Shown: positions 17,468 through 26,283 of the stretch, in pieces | How positions within the stretch are numbered: position 1 is the first letter of the stretch | Layout: the number at the start of each line of letters is the position of its first letter | From: a virus | DNA: 38,422 nucleotides | Direction: 5' to 3' (one strand) | IMG/VR virus record: IMGVR_UViG_3300030329_001399 | Span: 1-38,422 of that record | Notes under the pieces: generated by a model | The model's database searches: none | Told to the model about the DNA's origin: nothing | Seen by the model: only the letters and a program-made list of their open reading frames with translations | Program-made: the position numbers and the translations under genes

Positions 17468-20400
17468 TTACTGTGTCACTCTTATTGCGGCCTTTACGTC
17501 ACCATCATTTAAGTGTGCCTCTATTGCGGCCTTAATCTTTGCGGCGGTGGAGTCTTCATTGAAGAACCCGTGGAAGTTGTTTGTGTTGTTGATTATCAAT
17601 TCTTGGTGGTTGTATAGAGTACCTACGCCTTGCTGAATAACTTGTTTGTACAGTTCGCCCGTCATTGCTTGTGTTCTTCCACCGAAGAACAATTCTTCTC
17701 GCGTACTTGCGAACTCGTTGACCAAACCAATGGCTTGTTTAATTCCGTTATTCATTCCGTTAGCCCAATCTGCGTCAGGAGCGGCCAATTTGATATAGTC
17801 TGCAAGATTACCAAAGGACGCTTGTCCCGAATCGTCAATAAACGTAAACGTTTCTTGCCATTCATCTTTCCAAATATCTGTTGTGACTTTCAAGTCTCTA
17901 CCTGTTAGACGTTTCCTTAATGATACATCTGAACCATAATTTTTTATTGATTGGTACAACCATGCGTCAAAATCTTCCGCTTCTACTTGCATATTATCAT
18001 CAAACGCATGAAAACCCGTCCCCCCCTCGCTTTTGGATTCATACCGCCCTGATGCCAGCATCATTCTACCGCTTCTAATATATTCGGCCAATATCATGCT
18101 TTCTTGATAACCAAGGCCCTCAAACATGGTGTCGACCATTTCGTCCTTAAGCGCACCTTGGACGTACATATCTCTCCAAAGGGCTAAAGTTTCTCTAATG
18201 TCTTCAGTATTTTCTGCACGGCGGCTGACAGTGTCAAAGCCGAACGAACTCGGCTCACCCTTGAGTTTCCCCGATGCTATTCCTTGATTGCGAGCCATGT
18301 CTATCATTGTAGAGACTATTTCCTTATTGGAATCAAGCATTATTTGGTCATAAGCCGCCTGTGCTTCCTTCGATTCAAGAACACGGTCTTCAAGTGCAAT
18401 TTGTTTATACAGGCTATCAAGTTTTTCCTCCATGATTTCCCTTTCTACGCCACTTGCTCTTTCAGATGCTTCATATAATTCTTCGGCTTCTTTTCTCAAT
18501 CGTTCAAGACTTTCAGCAACTTGGCCTTGTGTCCAATCCGCATAGTCATCAAATGCGTCGTTCATCTCCTGTGCGGAGAATGAAGCCTTTGCCATGTTTT
18601 CTGCCAAATCGAATGAAGCATCTGCCGCGTCTGGTAAGAACTTTGCACCGAGTAGCATTGCCGCAATAGCAACACCAACACCCGCGCCCGTGACCAACCA
18701 AAAGTTCCTCATTGTTTTCGCCGCCGCGTCGGTCATGGTGGCCGCCGTCTGCATTGCGTGCGCCGCCGCGGCAGAGTTGTATGCCATAACAAGCATTTCA
18801 ACGGACACTACGGCCATAGTAGCCGCCATAACAAGCATTTGGCCCTTTGCGGCTTCTGCTTCGTCCGCGAACAGTCCGAGTTTAACACCGAAATGACCGA
18901 TGACTTGTGAAGTAACCATAGCCGCCGCGTGTGCGCCCATTGTAGCCATTGACTGCATACCCAAAGAGTGAGACAGTTTGTCCGCTTCTTCAGATGCCCT
19001 CATGTCTGCAAACGCACCTGCCATCGTAGCCATATTTTCATCATGTTGGGCTTGGGTCAAAACATCATTTGCTAATGCAAGTTTCATTTTTTCAACCATT
19101 TGTTTTTCAATTATATCAAGAGAGAACTGACCAATCCTGACGTGTTCTGCTTCTTTTATATTCAATTGGTTTTGGATTTTTGTTAATTGACCTTCAAGAT
19201 TTGCTCTCGCGCTTTCGGCAGTATTGACTGCGCGGATAATTTTAAGTTTCGCGGCCCTTGTTGATATTCCATCTTGTTCTTTTGCGATTTCAGCGGTAAG
19301 TAGTTTAATGGCTTCTTTGAGTATTGCGTTGTTATTCTTTCTCAAAAGTGCGAGCATTTGCTCTTTCTTCAATTTTGATATTCCGCCCTTAATTTCAATA
19401 TCGCTTTCTCTCTTGACCAATTGTAATATCTCTTTCAATTGTGAGGCTTTCAATTTGTCTGCTTGACTTAAGCCTTGCTTTTGTAGTAGCAATAGATTAG
19501 CCTGTAATGTTTCACGTTGAACGATTCTTTCCTTTGCTTCATTAACTAACTTTGTTTGATTCTCAATGTTAAACCCAGCCGCCAAAAGTTTGTTTCTTGT
19601 AAATATCGCTTTTGATTGGTTTTGTAGTGTTTGAAGTTCGTCTTCCTTTATTTGTTCTATGCTCTTTGCCAAAGACAATTCCATTCTTTCAGCATCAATG
19701 ACACCTTGTTTTATTTGCTCCCTTTGTCGTTCCAAATTGATAATTGACTGTTCTATTTGCATTTGTTGTTCTTGTTCAAACACAAGCATTCTATCCCAAT
19801 TTGCTAATCGTTCTGTTGCGTGAGCGCGTAAGTTTCTTGCTTTCCATAATTCAAACTCTAAATCGAGTTGTGCTTGTGTTTGTGCAGTAGCAACTCTTCC
19901 CATGCCCGCTTGCATATTGTAAAATTGACCCAATGGCTGAATGATAGAACGGATGACAGAACCATACGCTTTCATTGCGATAATACCGGAAAGCATTCCG
20001 GTATATGCGTCGTACCAACCGGCGAACATTGTCAAATGTTCTGCTAACTTTGCCGTAAAAATTGTAATGCCTTGTACGGCTTTACCAATTGCCGTTTCAT
20101 CTTGACCTATCAAATCACGAACCGCTTCTTTGTAAGCGAGTCGTACTTCCAATTGTGCTTCGATAGCGGGAAGCAATGCTTCTGAAAGTAATCGTTCTTC
20201 GTTTTCGATTTCAACGTTCAAACGGTGGACCGAGAAGGCAAGGTCGTCTAATTTCCTTTGCTTCTCTTCTATCGCCGGGAAAATACGCCGGAATGCGTTC
20301 TCTTCCAATTGTAAGAGCCTATTGTGATTCTCCATCAATTTGATGAATCGAACATAGTGTCGGTTACCTGCAACCTGTTGAGCAAGAGCCTGTTGTTGTT

Positions 20401-21304
20401 CCTCATTCCATTTTTCCCATTGGGGGGCAAGGTCTTTCATAATTTCAGAAAGTGGTCGCATCGACTCGCCGCTTTCATCCATTACATCTACGTATTGTGC
20501 CATTGCGTCCGACGCACCACTGATATTACCACCAAGACGTGCGTAAATCATACGCAAAGCACGACCACCCTTACCCTGTTCTTCACCCGCTTCAATCAAT
20601 AATGCGGATTGAGCGGCCATTGACTCGATAGATTCACCCGTTAGGTGTGCCTGTGACGCGAAGTTATTCATTACGTTGATAATCTGTGACATCGTAGCAA
20701 CGCTTGTATTCTCAACCGAGTTAAGAGCATCCATAACCTTCATTGTCTCTTCGTACATGATGAGGTTTTTCTGACCTGCTCTCAAGGTATCGAATTGGGC
20801 TTTAGTGAAATCACCCATCATAAAGTTTGTCTGTTGTTGGAGGTTAATCATCTTCTTCATGGCCTCTTCGGTGGGCATACCACCAATCAGACCGAATGTC
20901 ATACCCAATTGTGTTCCTGTTGCCACCGATTCAGCACCGAATAATGTGGACAATTGAGCCATCTTTGAACCGGCTTGTAGTGCCGAATCAGCCGCGAACC
21001 CGAACGAGGAACCAATAGCAATAATTTGGTTTTCGACCTCTTTGGCCGAACCCCACGATTCTTGATAAAACTTTTCAAACTCGACACGGGCAAGACCGAC
21101 TTGCATACCGAGCCCCATGACTCTGTTCGATGCCGCTTGCACGACATCTGTAACCATACGTATGCTTTCCCCAATACCGCTTAGAGTGTCTAAGATAGCG
21201 GCACGAACCATCATTTGTTGTGTTTTGACGTCTTTCACAAGACGTTGTGTTTGGTAACGTACCATGACGTCGAAAAAGACACGGGATGCACCCTGACGTA
21301 CCAT
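17468..21304 (-). CDS. Tail tape measure protein
   Basis: 1278 residues. The N-terminal 400 match the TP901-type tape measure pattern: AIGSSFGFAADSALQAGSKM, LIGGMPTEEAMKKMINL, SAGEEQGKGGRALRMIYARLGGN-like repeats of the conserved core. The middle (about 430-830) is long coiled coil rich in Gln/Glu/Lys. Hydrophobic Ala/Met-rich stretches lie at about 830-910, including a likely membrane segment near 870-890, typical of tape measures that reach the host membrane. At about 79-94 bases of mRNA per nm no length is claimed, but the size fits a long flexible tail. Start ATG 21304 has GAGGTG upstream. It follows the tail chaperones, the usual order. Confidence 0.93.
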   Translation of the reverse strand: MVRQGASRVFFDVMVRYQTQRLVKDVKTQQMMVRAAILDTLSGIGESIRMVTDVVQAASNRVMGLGMQVGLARVEFEKFYQESWGSAKEVENQIIAIGSSFGFAADSALQAGSKMAQLSTLFGAESVATGTQLGMTFGLIGGMPTEEAMKKMINLQQQTNFMMGDFTKAQFDTLRAGQKNLIMYEETMKVMDALNSVENTSVATMSQIINVMNNFASQAHLTGESIESMAAQSALLIEAGEEQGKGGRALRMIYARLGGNISGASDAMAQYVDVMDESGESMRPLSEIMKDLAPQWEKWNEEQQQALAQQVAGNRHYVRFIKLMENHNRLLQLEENAFRRIFPAIEEKQRKLDDLAFSVHRLNVEIENEERLLSEALLPAIEAQLEVRLAYKEAVRDLIGQDETAIGKAVQGITIFTAKLAEHLTMFAGWYDAYTGMLSGIIAMKAYGSVIRSIIQPLGQFYNMQAGMGRVATAQTQAQLDLEFELWKARNLRAHATERLANWDRMLVFEQEQQMQIEQSIINLERQREQIKQGVIDAERMELSLAKSIEQIKEDELQTLQNQSKAIFTRNKLLAAGFNIENQTKLVNEAKERIVQRETLQANLLLLQKQGLSQADKLKASQLKEILQLVKRESDIEIKGGISKLKKEQMLALLRKNNNAILKEAIKLLTAEIAKEQDGISTRAAKLKIIRAVNTAESARANLEGQLTKIQNQLNIKEAEHVRIGQFSLDIIEKQMVEKMKLALANDVLTQAQHDENMATMAGAFADMRASEEADKLSHSLGMQSMATMGAHAAAMVTSQVIGHFGVKLGLFADEAEAAKGQMLVMAATMAVVSVEMLVMAYNSAAAAHAMQTAATMTDAAAKTMRNFWLVTGAGVGVAIAAMLLGAKFLPDAADASFDLAENMAKASFSAQEMNDAFDDYADWTQGQVAESLERLRKEAEELYEASERASGVEREIMEEKLDSLYKQIALEDRVLESKEAQAAYDQIMLDSNKEIVSTMIDMARNQGIASGKLKGEPSSFGFDTVSRRAENTEDIRETLALWRDMYVQGALKDEMVDTMFEGLGYQESMILAEYIRSGRMMLASGRYESKSEGGTGFHAFDDNMQVEAEDFDAWLYQSIKNYGSDVSLRKRLTGRDLKVTTDIWKDEWQETFTFIDDSGQASFGNLADYIKLAAPDADWANGMNNGIKQAIGLVNEFASTREELFFGGRTQAMTGELYKQVIQQGVGTLYNHQELIINNTNNFHGFFNEDSTAAKIKAAIEAHLNDGDVKAAIRVTQ

Positions 21305-21319
21305 AACAACACCTCGCTA

Positions 21320-21613
21320 TTAAGCCATGAACCCGCCGTCTTTTAACAGTTTCACCGCATCGTCGTCCGACACAGTCTGTCCACGGCTTGCACGACGTTG
21401 ATTTCGTCTTGCTACTGCGGCATTCGCGTTACCCGCGCCACCTTTTTTGTTACTATCGACTGCTTCTCTAACTTGGTCGCTTATTTCGGAAGCAACCGCT
21501 AAATCTAATTCAAGCCGTGCTTGTCCGCCCATGCCGTGATAGCGTTCATATAAATCGCTTGCCGTCAACGCCTTAAACGTTTGACAAAGGGCAGGGGCTA
21601 CTCGCATAATCAT
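21320..21613 (-). CDS. Tail assembly chaperone, downstream (gpT-like) part
   Basis: 97 residues if started at ATG 21613 (MIMRVAPALCQTF). It sits between the first chaperone and the tape measure, where lambda-type phages encode the extension of gpG. Its frame is -1 relative to the upstream gene and opens directly after a CCCTTTG heptamer, so it is probably made mainly as a fusion. Sequence is helical at first (ALTASDLYERYHGMGGQARL) and then basic and Gly/Ala-rich (GGAGNANAAVARRNQRRASRG). An ATGA overlap with the upstream stop also allows separate reinitiation. Confidence 0.72.
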   Translation of the reverse strand: MIMRVAPALCQTFKALTASDLYERYHGMGGQARLELDLAVASEISDQVREAVDSNKKGGAGNANAAVARRNQRRASRGQTVSDDDAVKLLKDGGFMA

Positions 21614-21960
21614 CCCAAAGGGATTGCACCCTCCGGGTCATCGCCTCGGATAAACGAAAGAAGCATACGGACCTCATCTGCGGTCAATGTATTCGCGTCG
21701 AAATCCGCCGGTTCAAGAATACAAACAGGTAACCATGTGGCCGCTTGTTGGTCGATACCTGCACCGGCGTCTTCCAATTTGAACATGAAGTCCAAATGTT
21801 GTTCCTCAGTCCATTCTTGAACATTCATACCGTAGTCACGGCATTGCCGAATGACACGGGCCTGAATGGCCTCTAACTTCATTTTCTCTAAACCGGATGC
21901 TTGGCGCACCATTAGTTTTGTTCCATCGTCTAACTCAAACTCTTTTTTCAATACGGGCAT
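21610..21960 (-). CDS. Tail assembly chaperone, upstream (gpG-like)
   Basis: 116-residue acidic helical protein (VLKKEFELDDGTKLMVRQAS, then LEKMKLEAIQARVIRQ, ending FIRGDDPEGAIPLG). Its length, position between tail tube and tape measure, and the C-terminal overlap with a second ORF match the G component of lambda-like tail chaperones, which coat the tape measure before tube polymerisation. GAGGAG lies 8 nt before ATG 21960. Sequence families of these proteins are very divergent, so the call rests on synteny. Confidence 0.72.
   Translation of the reverse strand: MPVLKKEFELDDGTKLMVRQASGLEKMKLEAIQARVIRQCRDYGMNVQEWTEEQHLDFMFKLEDAGAGIDQQAATWLPVCILEPADFDANTLTADEVRMLLSFIRGDDPEGAIPLG
21616..21622 (-). 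other. Probable -1 ribosomal frameshift site, CCCTTTG
   Basis: In the zero frame the upstream chaperone reads ATC CCT TTG GGA TGA, which contains the heptamer C CCT TTG (pattern X XXY YYZ). A -1 slip to CCC TTT continues as GGG ATG ATT ATG CGA, exactly the frame of the downstream 97-residue ORF. The slip site lies two codons before the zero-frame stop. Seen directly; function is inferred from the lambda gpG/gpGT precedent. Confidence 0.65.
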
Positions 21961-21997
21961 TTTTATTTCTCCTCTATACTATACTATTTTACTGAAT

Positions 21998-22195
21998 CTA
22001 TGCTACATCATACCACACTACGGTTAGTGTGATGTCGTTACTATCTTTCTTTCTGCTCGTATCGCAAGAGATGATAACATCGTTGTTTGCGATTGCCGCA
22101 CGGAACGCAGTTTGAACTGCCGCCGCCGTGCCTGTAAATTGACTGACTATAAGTTTGGTCTTGTCGCTAATGACCGTGCCACCATTGTTCGCCAT
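21998..22195 (-). CDS. 65-residue protein in tail module, unknown
   Basis: Small protein between the tail tube and chaperone genes. Begins MANNGGTVISDKTKLIVSQF, then an Ala-rich helix (AAAVQTAFRAAIANND) and a C-terminal beta hairpin (DITLTVVWYDVA). GAGGCG precedes ATG 22195 and the gap to the tail tube stop is 10 nt. No family recognised; could be a minor tail component. Confidence 0.6.
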   Translation of the reverse strand: MANNGGTVISDKTKLIVSQFTGTAAAVQTAFRAAIANNDVIISCDTSRKKDSNDITLTVVWYDVA

Positions 22196-22205
22196 CTAAA
22201 ACGCC

Positions 22206-23276
22206 TCACAGTTTGTGCATTTGGATTGTGCCATTTGCCCAATCGTTGAAGACTGTCTTTGACATTGCGTTAGCAGGGTTCGCTCCATCTGAGTCGTAAA
22301 GAGCGGTGAAGTTCATACTCATAGTCTGTGTGTCACGACTACTTACGCTCGACGTAACCGCTTCCCATCGTACCTTGTACAAGTCAATAGTGCATGGGCT
22401 TGTACCGTCTGTAATAAGAAGTTGAATTGCGTAATCATCGGATGCCGCTTCGGGGTCCATTGTTAGACCACCTGAAGTAATCATCTGTGTATATGTTGGT
22501 TCGCTTTCGACTGCCGAGTGGATGACTTTAGCAAACTCAATGCTTCCTGTAATTTCTCTCATACCGGGAGTTGGTTGACGAACGTAAGTCACACTTCCCA
22601 AAGCACACGCATTGTCTGTATCAAGATTCATATTCCAATCAATGCTGATGGACTTAACGAGTGTGCTTGCCTGAGCATCTTCGTTGAACTTCACACTACA
22701 TTGGCGGAAGTGCAAAGCGTCAACACCTGCGCCACAAAAGGTGGGCGTGGCTAACGTTGCTACGGCAGACTCACTCTTACCAACCCAATCGCTACTTACC
22801 ATAACGTATTCACCGAGGTTTGCGCTTAGACCCAATCGGTTCAAGCACATACCTTCGTATTTATGTTCTTTTTCATCACGACCTACGTGGATTGTGTAAG
22901 AAGGCAAAGATTTGTTTGTGACTTCTGTAAATGTGTGTTCCCCTGTGCTTACTGCGGGCTCTCCACCATATACACCGTAAAAATGTGCCGCCATAAACAT
23001 ATCAGGTTGCATAGCAAACGATAGACTTCCTTCTGAGTATTCCTTGCCTTGTTGGCTTTTTGCCGCTCCGAACCGCGACATATCTGCTCGATACATTACT
23101 TCAAATTGGTGACTAATTGACTCGTCGTCAACTTCACCCCCAAGATAAGTTGCGCTTTTTGCAGAGTTATATGCGTTCATTCCCGATGCGGTCCCGTATG
23201 TTGCCGTCTGATTTGTTTGGTTTGTCGTCTGTTCCGGGGTAAGGAAGACGTAACGATTTGCGAATTGGTCAGCCAT
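22206..23276 (-). CDS. Major tail tube protein
   Basis: 356 residues, beta-rich, with features of siphovirus tube proteins: an N-terminal arm (MADQFANRYVFLTPEQ), a central SISIDWNMNLD-like strand at about 215-225, REITGSIEFAKVI near 250, and a C-terminal strand set QTMSMNFTALYDSD with TIQMHKL at the end. It lies immediately upstream of the chaperones and tape measure. ATG 23276 is chosen because AGGTGA lies five bases upstream; the GTG nine bases earlier is part of that ribosome-binding site. A family B promoter lies 31-42 nt upstream, consistent with high demand for this protein. Confidence 0.85.
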   Translation of the reverse strand: MADQFANRYVFLTPEQTTNQTNQTATYGTASGMNAYNSAKSATYLGGEVDDESISHQFEVMYRADMSRFGAAKSQQGKEYSEGSLSFAMQPDMFMAAHFYGVYGGEPAVSTGEHTFTEVTNKSLPSYTIHVGRDEKEHKYEGMCLNRLGLSANLGEYVMVSSDWVGKSESAVATLATPTFCGAGVDALHFRQCSVKFNEDAQASTLVKSISIDWNMNLDTDNACALGSVTYVRQPTPGMREITGSIEFAKVIHSAVESEPTYTQMITSGGLTMDPEAASDDYAIQLLITDGTSPCTIDLYKVRWEAVTSSVSSRDTQTMSMNFTALYDSDGANPANAMSKTVFNDWANGTIQMHKL

Positions 23277-23306
23277 GCTGGTCACCTATGGTGGTTTTAG
23301 GACCCA

Positions 23307-23318
23307 TCTGATACTTAA
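23307..23318 (-). promoter_or_regulatory. Family B promoter, TTAAGTATCAGA (minus strand)
   Basis: TTAAGTATCAGA on the minus strand, in the gap of 45 bases between the terminator gene and the tail tube start, 42 nt before ATG 23276. The longer match TGCTTAAGTATCAGA is shared with 6769-6783 on the plus strand. Confidence 0.62.
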
Positions 23319-23321
23319 GCA

Positions 23322-24401
23322 TTATCGGTGGAGGAGGTTTATGCGCCGCATATACGAGAACCCAATTTGATGAATACATACAATTTCATCGTCGTCGGTC
23401 TTGGTATCTAATTGAACGTTATAGCCCTGAATACTATCCGTGGAAGCATCGACTCCTGTATTCACATACAATTCATCGAATACTTCACCTACAATGTCCA
23501 TGCCCATTCGATATGCTGACTGATATGTGCTTCCCCTTGTTACGACGTAGATTGTTATGCCGTAATTTTGTATAGCCCGCGTCCCCGATAATGTCTCAAA
23601 CTCCGGCGACGATACATTGTCCAATAGGACATGAATAGACGGTGCTGAAATCCTTGAAATCATGTCGGATGATAAATCGTATGCGTAATTGATGGCCGAA
23701 TCACTTAGGTGTGTTTTGATATACGGCTTCACGCAGTCTCGTAGAACCTGAACGATGCTTAAGCCCATTTGCATCATAGTATTCGTTGTCCAATCACTTA
23801 GGGCCATCTCATCAGGAGTGAACGCCCCTGCGTCGGTATAGTACACGTTGTGCCATGTTACAGTACCGGATGAATTGCCCCATTTTGCTTCCTTGCTTGA
23901 GCCGGATGCTCCCGCAACAGAAATGAAATTATCTGCTCCATCATCATCTTCGATAATTTCACGCATATACAGTTTGGCGTTACCTGCTGAGTCGAGTGTA
24001 AGTCTTAGAACAAGAGGAATATTATCATCACCTTCGCTTGCATCTATGTCAAGGTCCCGTGTAGTAACCGTTGTGGCCCCCACAAGGTCAAGTGTGGATG
24101 CGTTGCCCTTTGCTCGTACTTCAACCTTTTTCGTACCGTTGTCAAGAGACATAAGCACTGTTCCATTGCTTGGGAGTGCGCCGCTATTGGAGAACGTAAT
24201 AATTGCGACCATCGTATATGCGTTCGTTGTTGGTGTCTGTGTGTAGTATTCGTTTGCAGATATGACCCAATTACCGTTGACTGCGGATGATGTTCCCGTT
24301 ACGCTCTTTGTCCAATTGGTTTGTTCGTTACCCACCAATGCAGTTGGGTCTTCTCCGTTCATACGAGCGGTCCAAAAATCTGTTGTCGATGCTATTGCCA
24401 T
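23322..24401 (-). CDS. Tail terminator fused to an N-terminal LamG-like domain
   Basis: 359 residues in two parts. Residues about 1-190 form a concanavalin/LamG-like sandwich (YTMVAIITFSNSGALP, VLMSLDNGTKKVEVRAKG, LVLRLTLDSAGNAKLYM). Residues about 205-359 look like a tail terminator/completion protein: LRDCVKPYIKTHL, then APSIHVLLDNVSSPEFE, IQNYGITIYVVTRG, MDIVGEVFDELY and ending strands. Position directly before the tail tube gene is the standard place for a terminator. The start ATG overlaps the upstream stop (TAATG). The fused sandwich domain would decorate the head-tail junction; classical terminators are only 130-160 residues. Confidence 0.7.
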   Translation of the reverse strand: MAIASTTDFWTARMNGEDPTALVGNEQTNWTKSVTGTSSAVNGNWVISANEYYTQTPTTNAYTMVAIITFSNSGALPSNGTVLMSLDNGTKKVEVRAKGNASTLDLVGATTVTTRDLDIDASEGDDNIPLVLRLTLDSAGNAKLYMREIIEDDDGADNFISVAGASGSSKEAKWGNSSGTVTWHNVYYTDAGAFTPDEMALSDWTTNTMMQMGLSIVQVLRDCVKPYIKTHLSDSAINYAYDLSSDMISRISAPSIHVLLDNVSSPEFETLSGTRAIQNYGITIYVVTRGSTYQSAYRMGMDIVGEVFDELYVNTGVDASTDSIQGYNVQLDTKTDDDEIVCIHQIGFSYMRRINLLHR

Positions 24402-25732
24402 TATATCAATCCCCTATATGCTGACCTTGCTTTACTGCTCAATCCTGTGATTCTTCTCAAATGATTATCGTTCCATAATGAATTGGATGCTTGCATGGCA
24501 CTTTCCAAGGTTCTATCTCCCTGTAAAACCGACCATACTGTTTTCCAAAGGTATGCGGCAGTAGCGATTTGTGCCATGATTGCGTAGTATTCCATGTAAC
24601 GCAAAGCAGGTACAGGCCAATAACCTCTTTTTTCACTTCCTCCAATTCTCATAGAGTCAATAGCCGTGGACTTTCGATACATATACGAGAGTCGGTCATC
24701 GTGTCGTTGCTGACGTTCCTTTGCGGAACCTCTTGCCATCCTATACGAAGTTTGCGTGAAGGTCTTTTTTCGTTTTCTCCACGTTTTTGTCCCTCCTCCT
24801 TTTGTTGCGTAAGAATATGAAAACGTTGCCGTTGGACTACCCATTGTTTTCTTTCTGCCTCTACGACCACCTGTTTGCTTCCGTGTTTTTGTTCTTTCAA
24901 ATGGTAGAACATAACCTCTTCTTCCACTTCCTGTTTTGTAAGTTGTTCCTGTAAAACCTGCTCTGCCTGAAGGAATAATTACACCACCCACTTGGTTAGA
25001 TGAGCCGCGCTTTCTGACAAAACCTCTTCTGCGTTTTGCTTTCGTCCAAAAGTAGTTATCCCAAGGCACGGGAGCGTTGAGTTTATCTTTTTGCGCGTAT
25101 TCTACTTGTTTGCCGCTACCCGGTCCATGTTGCCAAGTCCCTTCATCTAACGCCATCGACATTGAAAAGATACCACCCTTTTTCCTTTTTCCACGGCCTT
25201 TGATTCCTCCTTTTCCACCCACCATCATTCTGACGTTAAGTGCGCCGCCCATATCCATATCCTTTAGTCTCAATGCCTTTGCGACTTTTTGTTTGGCTTT
25301 TTTGTATTTACTCTTGGCGTTAGGCTTACCTTTGTTTTGGTGATTAGCAACATACTTTTTTGTAGCGATAATTGCTTCTGTGGTCCCTTTTCTCAACGCT
25401 ATTTTCAAATACTTGTCTAAATCCTGAATCCTCTTTTCGACTTCATCGAACTGTAACGTATCGCTTCTTAGGTCAATTTCCGCATATCTTGTTTGAAGCA
25501 CAGTAAATGTACTTCTTGAATCTCTTTGGGTAAGATACCCTTTTCTACTTGTAGTGGCTTTCAAAGGACTTGAACCAGCCCATGTTCTGATTCCCTTCCC
25601 TATATCAGAGGGCGAAAGTCTCTTATCCCAATCTCTAACGTATGTGGGTGAGTTCGGGGTTCCCATTGGGCCTACCCAATTACCCCATTTTCTACCAGCC
25701 GCAAAGGCCGGTGCGGTTGTGGGATAGGCCAT
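24401..25732 (-). CDS. Large very basic head-tail junction protein, unknown
   Basis: 443 residues, very rich in Arg, Lys and Gly. After a Pro/Gly/Trp N-terminus there is a helical stretch (EVEKRIQDLDKYLKIALRKG at about 93-112) and then long basic segments (SKYKKAKQKVAKALRLKD, GGKGGIKGRGKRKKGG, KTRKQTGGRRGRKKT). The C-terminal 120 residues are helical with a hydrophobic stretch (YYAIMAQIATAAYLWKTVW). It occupies the slot of HK97 gp10-like tail completion proteins, and the segment KQVEYA...APVPWDNYF could be that family's conserved core with a basic insertion, but this is only a suggestion. ATG 25732 overlaps the upstream stop. Confidence 0.6.
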   Translation of the reverse strand: MAYPTTAPAFAAGRKWGNWVGPMGTPNSPTYVRDWDKRLSPSDIGKGIRTWAGSSPLKATTSRKGYLTQRDSRSTFTVLQTRYAEIDLRSDTLQFDEVEKRIQDLDKYLKIALRKGTTEAIIATKKYVANHQNKGKPNAKSKYKKAKQKVAKALRLKDMDMGGALNVRMMVGGKGGIKGRGKRKKGGIFSMSMALDEGTWQHGPGSGKQVEYAQKDKLNAPVPWDNYFWTKAKRRRGFVRKRGSSNQVGGVIIPSGRAGFTGTTYKTGSGRRGYVLPFERTKTRKQTGGRRGRKKTMGSPTATFSYSYATKGGGTKTWRKRKKTFTQTSYRMARGSAKERQQRHDDRLSYMYRKSTAIDSMRIGGSEKRGYWPVPALRYMEYYAIMAQIATAAYLWKTVWSVLQGDRTLESAMQASNSLWNDNHLRRITGLSSKARSAYRGLI

Positions 25733-26272
25733 TTAGTCCACCGTCCCAAGATGAGCAAGTCGTCGAAGATTTACGGTTCCGCGTTCACGAAGCATATTTC
25801 CGCGCATTCCACCTTCAAACATTCCGCCCTCTTGAAACGTTGATTCATCTTCAAGGTAATACCCTGCGGCAAGGTCGGCACATATTTCACGAAGAACGTG
25901 TGCAAACTCACCTTCTTGCACAGTTACCCCCGATGCGTGGTCAAATGAAAGACCCGTGACCCCTGTCAATTGATTTGAAGATTTTCCCGTCCACGCGAAT
26001 GAATCACCATCTACGTTACCGTTACCTGATGTCGCAAACGCGCTACCTGAAGCCAAATCAATAGTTGTAGCACCTGCGGCGTGTGTGCCGTCAAGTGTTG
26101 ACTCTCCTGTCTCTCGACTCGGATTTGTTCTCCCGTAGTATCTAAACTCTTGGTCTATGTCTATTGCGGCTCTGCGTATAGCAGAATTGATACGACTTGT
26201 TGCTCGGTCACGTTGTTGAGCATTAAGCCCCAATCGTGAACCAACATCAGCCGCAGTACAATAGGACACCAT
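25733..26272 (-). CDS. Head-tail connector (gp6-like) with inserted beta domain
   Basis: 179 residues. The N-terminal MVSYCTAADVGSRLGL followed by helices (RATSRINSAIRRAAIDIDQE) is the usual opening of HK97 gp6-type connectors. The chain is interrupted at about 58-120 by a beta segment (LDGTHAAGATTIDLASG ... GDSFAWTGKSSNQLTGVTG) closely similar to two segments of the tail hub. Helices resume at about 123 (FAHVLREICADLAAGYYL). ATG 26272 is used because GGGTGG precedes it; a GTG nine bases earlier is less likely. Confidence 0.72.
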   Translation of the reverse strand: MVSYCTAADVGSRLGLNAQQRDRATSRINSAIRRAAIDIDQEFRYYGRTNPSRETGESTLDGTHAAGATTIDLASGSAFATSGNGNVDGDSFAWTGKSSNQLTGVTGLSFDHASGVTVQEGEFAHVLREICADLAAGYYLEDESTFQEGGMFEGGMRGNMLRERGTVNLRRLAHLGTVD

Positions 26273-26283
26273 ATATACCACCC

